64,000 nucleotides of DNA from an uncultured Peptococcaceae bacterium. GTDB lineage: Bacteria > Bacillota > Peptococcia > Peptococcales > Peptococcaceae. The DNA lies in the NCBI GenBank assembly GCA_937976375.1, contig CALJRU010000063.1, forward strand, positions 62,001 through 126,000, given 5' to 3'. Shown one piece after another: positions 59,428 to 64,000 of the stretch. The number at the start of each line of letters is the position of its first letter. The stretch's first letter is position 1. The position numbers were made by a program, and so were the translations under genes. The notes beneath the pieces are model-generated. The model ran no database searches. It was not told the origin of the DNA and saw only the letters and a program-made list of their open reading frames with translations.

Positions 59428-60168
59428 TCACACCAGCACCAGCGCTGGCTTAAAATCAAGATAGTCGCCGCTGACAAGCATGTAGTTGACGCCGCGCACA
59501 GTGCCGCGCAGACTATCGCCGAAGCGTTTGGCACCGTGACAGTGAGAATAAACGACTGTTTCAACACCATATTCTTCGGCAATGTCGGTGAATGGCGAGG
59601 CATCCTCAAGAATGTTCGTTGGCGGATAGTGCAGGAACATGATGAACTTGCGATAGCCAGCCGCAGTTGCCTGTTCAAAAGAATCACGCAAACGGACCAT
59701 CTCACGCGCCACCAATTTTTCGGCGTGCTGCTCGTTTTCCTCGTCCCAGCCAACGATGCGCCCCCATGGATCTAAATAGAATGGCCCTTCAAAGGTGTAG
59801 CCTTTGGTGCCAACAAGGGCATAATCTTGATAGCTGGCGAAATTGTTCTGCAGGAAGAAAAGCCGTCCCGCGAAAGCATCGTTCAGACGTGCCGTTTTCT
59901 TCGCGTCCCAAAACATGTCGTGGTTGCCGCGCAGAAGGATCTTTCGCCCAGGCAGACGCTCAATGAAAGCGAGGTCTTCTTGGCATTCTTCCAGCTTGCG
60001 TCCCCAGGAGTGGTCACCTGTGAGCACCAGAGTGTCGTCTGGGGTGACAATTTTATTGACATATTTTTCTATTTTTCGTTCGTGGTGTTTCCAGGCTTTG
60101 CCAAACATATCCATCGATTTGTCTGCCTGAAAGCTGAGGTGCAAATCGCCCAGCGCGTACAAGGCCAT
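59428..60168 (-). CDS. Calcineurin-like metallophosphoesterase
   Basis: The 246-residue protein has the five metallophosphoesterase blocks: DLHLSF (residues 8-13), GDHSWGRK (about 49), GNHDMFWD (about 79), HYPPTN (about 180) and YSHCHGAKR (about 207). A dinuclear metal site is complete. The substrate cannot be predicted; relatives include UDP-diacylglucosamine hydrolases and nucleotide phosphoesterases. ATG 60168 follows an AAGG site; the longer frame is not family-like. It is monocistronic. Confidence 0.88.
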   Translation of the reverse strand: MALYALGDLHLSFQADKSMDMFGKAWKHHERKIEKYVNKIVTPDDTLVLTGDHSWGRKLEECQEDLAFIERLPGRKILLRGNHDMFWDAKKTARLNDAFAGRLFFLQNNFASYQDYALVGTKGYTFEGPFYLDPWGRIVGWDEENEQHAEKLVAREMVRLRDSFEQATAAGYRKFIMFLHYPPTNILEDASPFTDIAEEYGVETVVYSHCHGAKRFGDSLRGTVRGVNYMLVSGDYLDFKPALVLV

Positions 60169-60237
60169 GAGGCATCCCTTCCTTTCGTCGTCGTGTTTAA
60201 TTACGGCTATTGTAACACATCCTGCATGATGAAAAAC

Positions 60238-60276
60238 GAAAAGCCTTCCCGCGAACACGGAAAGGCTTTTTTGTGT
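60238..60276. terminator. Terminator of the marR-sufC-sufB operon
   Basis: AAAAGCCTT and AAGGCTTTTTT form a stem with a CCGCGAACACGG loop region, just after the SufB-like stop. Confidence 0.8.
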
Positions 60277-60284
60277 GTGAAAGA

Positions 60285-61205
60285 TTATTTGAGGAAGCCG
60301 TTGATGATTTGTTCTTCAGCTTCTTGTTCAGTGAGGCCGAGGGTCATGAGCTTGATGAGCTGTTCACCGGCAATTTTACCGATGGCCGCTTCGTGGATCA
60401 AGCTGGCGTCTACGCTGTTGGCCGATAGCTGTGGCGAAGCGATGACATGTGCGTCATCCATGATGATGGCATCGCATTCGGTGTGACCATAGCATTCGGT
60501 GTTGCCGTTGATGCGGGAAATGAATTCCTGGAAGGACTGATCTTTGGCAACACTGCGGCTGACCACATTGGCGCTGCAATTTTCCCCGTTGAGGTCCACA
60601 GAGAAATTGGTCTTTGCCACCTGATCGCCAGTGGTGAGGATCTTTTCATGAATGATGAGGGTAGCACCTTCAGCGAGATCCCCGCTGGTTTCGCGGATGG
60701 TGTCGTCGATGCCTTCGATCTGCGTGGTTTCCATTTCCATCTCAGCCCCTTCTTCAAGATGGAGAATGGTGGTTGGATTCATGATCTGCTTGCCGCGGCC
60801 ATCACCTTCACCAAAGTGTTTTTCAATGTATTTGACTTTAGAGTTTTTACCAATGTAGAACGTATGAATCCCGTCGTGCTGGCTGTCGCCGCCACCGCCG
60901 CAGTTATGAATGCCGCAGCCGGCAACGATGGTGACATTGCAGTTTTCACCAATATAAAAATCGTTGTAAACGAGGTCTTTGAGACCGCTCTGTTCCATGA
61001 TAACAGGAATGTGCATGGATTCGTTGACGGTGCCGTCTTTAACGTGAATCTCAATGCCCTGGCGTTCTTTCTGAGGAACGATTTCAATGTTTGCCGTGGA
61101 ACGGCGGCCTGCAGCCTGTCCATCAGCACGGATATTATATGCCCCGACTGGCAGTGCGTCGAGGTCGGCAACTTCTTTTAATAAACGTTTCTGAATTTCA
61201 TCCAT
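60285..61205 (-). CDS. SufB/SufD-like Fe-S scaffold subunit of a minimal SUF system
   Basis: The 306-residue protein is a beta-helix SufBD protein, shorter than SufB (about 450) or SufD (about 400). It has SufB-type landmarks: NCNVTIVAGCGIHNCGGGGD, HFGEGDGRGKQIMNPTT, FISRINGNTECYGHTECDA and IGKIAGEQLIKLMTLGLTE. With the adjacent ATPase it corresponds to the two-gene minimal SufBC/SMS arrangement found in anaerobes. It would assemble [4Fe-4S] clusters with SufC. GGAGG lies 8 nt before the ATG. No cysteine desulfurase gene is adjacent. Confidence 0.88.
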   Translation of the reverse strand: MDEIQKRLLKEVADLDALPVGAYNIRADGQAAGRRSTANIEIVPQKERQGIEIHVKDGTVNESMHIPVIMEQSGLKDLVYNDFYIGENCNVTIVAGCGIHNCGGGGDSQHDGIHTFYIGKNSKVKYIEKHFGEGDGRGKQIMNPTTILHLEEGAEMEMETTQIEGIDDTIRETSGDLAEGATLIIHEKILTTGDQVAKTNFSVDLNGENCSANVVSRSVAKDQSFQEFISRINGNTECYGHTECDAIIMDDAHVIASPQLSANSVDASLIHEAAIGKIAGEQLIKLMTLGLTEQEAEEQIINGFLK

Positions 61206-61219
61206 GGTCGAAACCTCCT

Positions 61220-61933
61220 TTATTTCGCTAATTTGTCCATGATCTTTGTGCAGCCGCTGCCAATGATGTGTGGCATCACATCATCTGGCTTGCCGTCGCG
61301 CACCACTTTGCCATCCTGCATCATGATGATACGGTCGGCAATGTTTAGAATACGTTCTTGGTGGCTGATGATGAGGATTTTACCATTGGTCTTTTCGTTC
61401 ATCTTTTCAAAGACCTGGATCAAGCTTTGGAAGCTCCAAAGGTCAATGCCGGCTTCTGGTTCATCGAAGAGCGACAGCGCAGTGCTGCGAGCGAGCATCA
61501 TAGCAATTTCGATACGTTTCATTTCACCGCCGGAAAGGCTGTCGTTGAGTTCACGATCGATGTAATCGCGCGCGCAGAGACCAACTTCGCTGAGGTAGTC
61601 GCAGGCTTCACTAAGGGAGGTGCCGCGGCCAGATGCCAGGGTCAAAAGATCGATGACCTTGAGGCCTTTGAAGGCGACTGGTTTCTGGAAGGCATAGCTG
61701 ATGCCAAGGTTGGCACGATCAGTGATGCTCCAGTCGGTGATATCCTGGCCGTTGAAGGTGATGCGGCCGCTGGTTGGCTTGATGATGCCGCAGATGACCT
61801 TCATCAAGGTACTCTTGCCGCTGCCGTTAGGACCGGTGATGGCCACAAACGGTTCATCAATCTCCAAATTGACGTCGTTAAGAATATTTGGGCGCTCCTC
61901 AACGCCGTAAGAAATATGTTCTAATTTTAACAT
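61220..61933 (-). CDS. sufC: SufC-like ABC ATPase
   Basis: The 237-residue soluble ABC ATPase has the Walker A ITGPNGSGKSTLMK, the ABC signature LSGGEMKRIEIAMML, Walker B LSLFDEPEAGIDLW and ISHQERIL with the switch His. SufC powers structural changes of SufB during Fe-S assembly. ATG 61933 has GGAGGAG 5 nt upstream; an in-frame extension upstream is not conserved. It is 14 bp before the SufB-like gene and 31 bp after the marR gene stop. Confidence 0.92.
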   Translation of the reverse strand: MLKLEHISYGVEERPNILNDVNLEIDEPFVAITGPNGSGKSTLMKVICGIIKPTSGRITFNGQDITDWSITDRANLGISYAFQKPVAFKGLKVIDLLTLASGRGTSLSEACDYLSEVGLCARDYIDRELNDSLSGGEMKRIEIAMMLARSTALSLFDEPEAGIDLWSFQSLIQVFEKMNEKTNGKILIISHQERILNIADRIIMMQDGKVVRDGKPDDVMPHIIGSGCTKIMDKLAK

Positions 61934-61964
61934 GGTAACTCCTCCATTTAACCATAAATAACGA

Positions 61965-62405
61965 TCAATATTGATCGAGGGCTTCTTCAAAAGCCTCCAG
62001 CATTTGCAGCACTGCTGCTGCACTTTCCGGCGGCAGCGCCTGGGCAGCGGCGATCACTTTGCGAAGCCGACAATCACGATATGCATAATAATTTATTAAA
62101 ATTTCTTCTCCCGCTTGTGACAGCCGAATGGTCACCATCCCATTGCCATCGCTTGATGGACTGCGCACGATGAGCGCTTTCTTTTCAATCTTGGCCAAAG
62201 TCTGCGACACGGCGCCTTTGGTGATGCCTAAAAGTGCCGCAATTTGCGACGGTGTAACCGGCTGTTCGTGGGCCACAACGTCCAACACCTGCGCTTCGGA
62301 ACCGCAGACAGTCTCTGCAGTGCCAAAGGTTTTGGGCTGTTTGGTCTTGGCGTTGTACTTATTGATGAGGCGATAAGCGGTGATGTAAATATCTTTTCGT
62401 TCCAT
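61965..62405 (-). CDS. MarR-type transcriptional regulator of the SUF operon
   Basis: The 146-residue protein has a winged helix-turn-helix (QPVTPSQIAALLGITKGAVS, QTLAKIEKKALIVRSPSSDG) and no obvious Fe-S ligands. Cys in VCGSE and in DCRLRK may sense oxidation. ATG 62405 follows AGAGGTG by 6 nt. Upstream is a promoter with a perfect palindrome. As first gene of a suf cluster it takes the place of IscR/SufR-type control. Confidence 0.82.
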   Translation of the reverse strand: MERKDIYITAYRLINKYNAKTKQPKTFGTAETVCGSEAQVLDVVAHEQPVTPSQIAALLGITKGAVSQTLAKIEKKALIVRSPSSDGNGMVTIRLSQAGEEILINYYAYRDCRLRKVIAAAQALPPESAAAVLQMLEAFEEALDQY

Positions 62406-62435
62406 CGGTAACACCTCTCTGAGAACGGCTGCCTG

Positions 62436-62471
62436 TTTAGCAGCTAAATCGTTCTTTCGATTCTTATTATA
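62436..62471 (-). promoter_or_regulatory. Promoter and palindromic operator of marR-sufC-sufB
   Basis: Minus-strand TATAAT (62466-62471) lies upstream of the 13-bp palindrome TTTAGCAGCTAAA (62436-62448), about +11 to +23. This fits an autoregulatory MarR site. Confidence 0.6.
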
Positions 62472-62563
62472 CTGATTTATGGGGGAATGAAAAGACTTTT
62501 TTGCTTTTAATCAATCAGCTGTGTTTATTGTAAGTAAAATCCACGGAAATAGCAGGCGCACAA

Positions 62564-62602
62564 AAAAACGCCAGCTTCCTGCCAAAACAGAAAGCCAGCG
62601 CT
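62564..62602 (-). terminator. Terminator of the thioredoxin gene
   Basis: GCTTTCTG and CAGGAAGC arms with a T tail GCGTTTTTTT on the minus strand. Confidence 0.7.
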
Positions 62603-62615
62603 TCATCTGCAAAAC

Positions 62616-62924
62616 TTAGTCAAGCAAGGCAAGAATGTCGGCCTTTGGCTGAACGCCAACGGACTGGTTGACAATCTTCCCGTCTTTGACAGCAACGAGG
62701 GTAGGGATACTCATAACATGAAACGCGGTAGCCAATTCGGTCTGTTCGTCAACATTGATCTTACCAACCTTGATGTCTTCACGTTCGTTAGAGATCTGTT
62801 CCACGATAGGGCCTACCATGCGGCAAGGTCCGCACCATGCTGCCCAGAAATCGAGGAGTACAGGCTTGTCGCTTTTGATAACTTCCTCTTCAAAATTTTC
62901 TTTGGTAATGGTAACTACTGCCAT
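62616..62924 (-). CDS. trxA: Thioredoxin
   Basis: The 102-residue protein has the WCGPC active site in FWAAWCGPCRMVGP (about residues 26-39), the cis-Pro in MSIPTLVAVKDG, and the terminal GVQPKADI. It is a general cytosolic disulfide reductase. GGAGG lies 10 nt before the ATG. It is single-gene. Confidence 0.95.
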   Translation of the reverse strand: MAVVTITKENFEEEVIKSDKPVLLDFWAAWCGPCRMVGPIVEQISNEREDIKVGKINVDEQTELATAFHVMSIPTLVAVKDGKIVNQSVGVQPKADILALLD

Positions 62925-63029
62925 TTGTTTATTTCCTCCTTCAGGATACGTTGCTTATAGTATAACATACTTTCCGTGGTTTGAAATAAAAAAATCACTG
63001 GAAAATCATTTTTTTATCTATCGCGGTCC

Positions 63030-63335
63030 TTACTTGTCCGCATTTTTCATGGCTTCAAGTTCGCACATGAAAAGATCGTAGTAGTCATCTTCGCCGCGCA
63101 GCACCGGAGAATTTTCGCCGCCGCCATTGGTGGCTCGGCGCATGGCTGCATAGTCGGCTTCGCCGGCAAAGGCCAGTTCAGTGATGCTGATCGTCTGACC
63201 CAGCTCTGTGGCAACCTGGCAGAAAACTTCTTCTGCGTTTTCAGCGTCACGTGTGGCCAGCAAACGATCGCGTACGGCAGGATCCTGTTTGGCCAGAGCA
63301 CGCAGATTGACAATTACATCTTGAAGATCCATCAT
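63030..63335 (-). CDS. Nif11-like small protein
   Basis: The 101-residue protein has a helical first part (MDLQDVIVNLRALAKQDPAV then RDRLLATRD) and EEVFCQVATELGQTISITEL, resembling the Nif11 leader-domain pattern (L--L--DP-LR--L-A...A-E-G--IS--EL). After it comes ATNGGGENS, i.e. a Gly-Gly run as at peptidase cleavage sites, and a short acidic tail (RGEDDYYDLFMCELEAM). There is no adjacent maturase or C39 exporter. GGAGGG is near two tandem ATGs. Alternatives: an ordinary small cytosolic protein. Confidence 0.55.
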   Translation of the reverse strand: MMDLQDVIVNLRALAKQDPAVRDRLLATRDAENAEEVFCQVATELGQTISITELAFAGEADYAAMRRATNGGGENSPVLRGEDDYYDLFMCELEAMKNADK

Positions 63336-63350
63336 CAGCCCTCCTTTCAG

Positions 63351-63572
63351 TTATACCAAAAGATCGAGAATATTCATGCCGAGAGAAGTTTCAGATTTGT
63401 ACAGCTCTGTATAGCCGCAGTCTTCACAGCTAATAGTGACAAAGCGCTTGTTTTGAACTTCAAACACTTTTGCAAAACCACCGCCAGTGGCTTGGAAACG
63501 GTCGCTTTCGTATCGGGTGCAGCCACATTTTGGGCAGACGTATTGACGTTTTTCAAAATCTCTTTTTGCCAT
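63351..63572 (-). CDS. Zinc-ribbon nucleic-acid-binding-like protein (COG3478 type)
   Basis: The 73-residue protein contains two Cys pairs (CPKCGCTRYESDRFQATGGG at about 13 and SCEDCGYTELYKSE at about 48) and ends SLGMNILDLLV, matching small Firmicute zinc-ribbon proteins of COG3478 type. AAAGGAT lies upstream of the ATG. It is 15 bp from the Nif11-like gene. Function unknown. Confidence 0.82.
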   Translation of the reverse strand: MAKRDFEKRQYVCPKCGCTRYESDRFQATGGGFAKVFEVQNKRFVTISCEDCGYTELYKSETSLGMNILDLLV

Positions 63573-63609
63573 AATGGTTCATCCTTTCAAAAGTCAGTTG
63601 TTGTTGCTC

Positions 63610-63999
63610 TTAACAAAGGCGTGCATTCACAGCCTTCAAGTCAGCTGGCGTATCCACCTCGGCCAGCAGATGCCCTGCATAGGACAACGCAAATAAGTTC
63701 ATTTCTTCCAGCACTGGTGCCGCAGCAGTTTCTGCGTAGATTGCCGTATCGCCATGCGCACAGCGATCGTGCACAGCATCCAGCCAAAGTGCGAGAGCGC
63801 GGGCGCTGAGCTTGTAAAACGGCATGAAATTGACGCAGTCGTCGCCAAATAAATCCACACCAATAGCAGCAATGCGCCCCTCCCTCACCTGTGCTTTAAA
63901 GTCTTTGGCATTGAGCGGTGTCGTTCCATCGACCGCCGCCAAATCATGCACTGGTGCCTGCATCACTTTTTTAAGCCAGGATGCATCAAACACCAAATC
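63610..63999 (-). CDS. Nucleotidyltransferase-like protein, C-terminal part (5' partial)
   Basis: The frame is open to the right edge of the window; 130 residues are visible, the C-terminal end only. VFDASWLKKVMQ, VDLFGDDCVNFMPFYKLSAR and YAGHLLAEVDTPADLKAVNA resemble the second half of NTP-transferase fold sugar-phosphate or phosphocholine nucleotidyltransferases. The N-terminal GxG nucleotide site is outside the window, so this is a tentative call. Confidence 0.6.
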   Translation of the reverse strand, partial: DLVFDASWLKKVMQAPVHDLAAVDGTTPLNAKDFKAQVREGRIAAIGVDLFGDDCVNFMPFYKLSARALALWLDAVHDRCAHGDTAIYAETAAAPVLEEMNLFALSYAGHLLAEVDTPADLKAVNARLC

Positions 64000-64000
64000 A

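Overview
The window looks like a chromosomal stretch from an anaerobic Firmicute of roughly 50% GC, probably a gut or host-associated member of the Clostridia or Peptococcaceae. The evidence is a serine-type T-box leader, S-layer-homology (SLH) domains, an oxygen-labile Fe-S L-serine dehydratase, a SCIFF-type radical SAM maturase (a family largely confined to Clostridia), a minimal two-gene SUF system, EFR1-type ferredoxin/flavodoxin proteins, and AGGAGG ribosome sites with frequent GTG/TTG starts. The species cannot be named from sequence alone. A sulfate-ester-active anaerobe such as Peptococcus would fit the arylsulfotransferase locus, but that is a guess.

Layout. 0-2.1 kb: end of the serine dehydratase alpha subunit, a candidate stand-alone structured RNA on the minus strand, and a pyridoxal-kinase-like gene. 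2.3-8.8 kb: a very large SLH-anchored beta-helix surface protein, a protein made of repeated treble-clef zinc modules, and a lone tyrosine recombinase. 8.9-15.4 kb: two EamA exporters bracketing an SPFH / zinc-ribbon / TPM operon resembling B. subtilis YdjI-YdjG-YdjH, then rsmE. 15.4-21.4 kb: a visibly AT-rich island with two tandem cytoplasmic arylsulfotransferases, a DASS/SLC13 anion transporter and a convergent LysR gene. 21.5-26.4 kb: aldo/keto reductase, iron-type alcohol dehydrogenase and a glcD-glcF pair. 26.4-34.2 kb: an AbgA-like hydrolase, then a minus-strand run serA-like, serS, radical SAM, pheA, murB headed by a T-box with a UCC serine specifier. 34.2-39.5 kb: envelope and secreted proteins (two paralogous small exported proteins, SppA, DUF975, a VanY-type peptidase). 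39.7-47.8 kb: eukaryotic-type isocitrate dehydrogenase, a Fic protein bracketed by twin terminators, and two exported domain-mosaic proteins. 47.9-54.4 kb: small redox and signalling genes with several decaying genes: a frameshifted LysR gene, a collapsed zinc alcohol dehydrogenase, and an Rrf2 regulator with paired operator-like dyads. 54.4-57.4 kb: remnant of a mobilizable element (truncated MobA/MobL relaxase, an oriT-like hairpin with a MOBQ-like nic core, nonsense-disrupted DUF3847, Rep and IS200 fragments) that also carries a polyferredoxin gene. 57.4-64 kb: DUF3795, VOC, a Cys-rich protein, a phosphoesterase, marR-sufC-sufB, thioredoxin, a Nif11-like protein, a zinc ribbon and the end of a nucleotidyltransferase.

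How the genes fit together. Serine metabolism recurs: dehydratase, serA-like, serS and T-box. The serA-like protein has lost the canonical catalytic residues, so it may not be an enzyme. The arylsulfotransferase/DASS island is a plausible sulfate-ester import and transfer cassette acquired from elsewhere. The YdjI-like operon, SppA and DUF975 proteins suggest an envelope-stress theme. Pseudogenes and mobile fragments cluster between 51.8 and 58 kb, marking that interval as a region of recent rearrangement.
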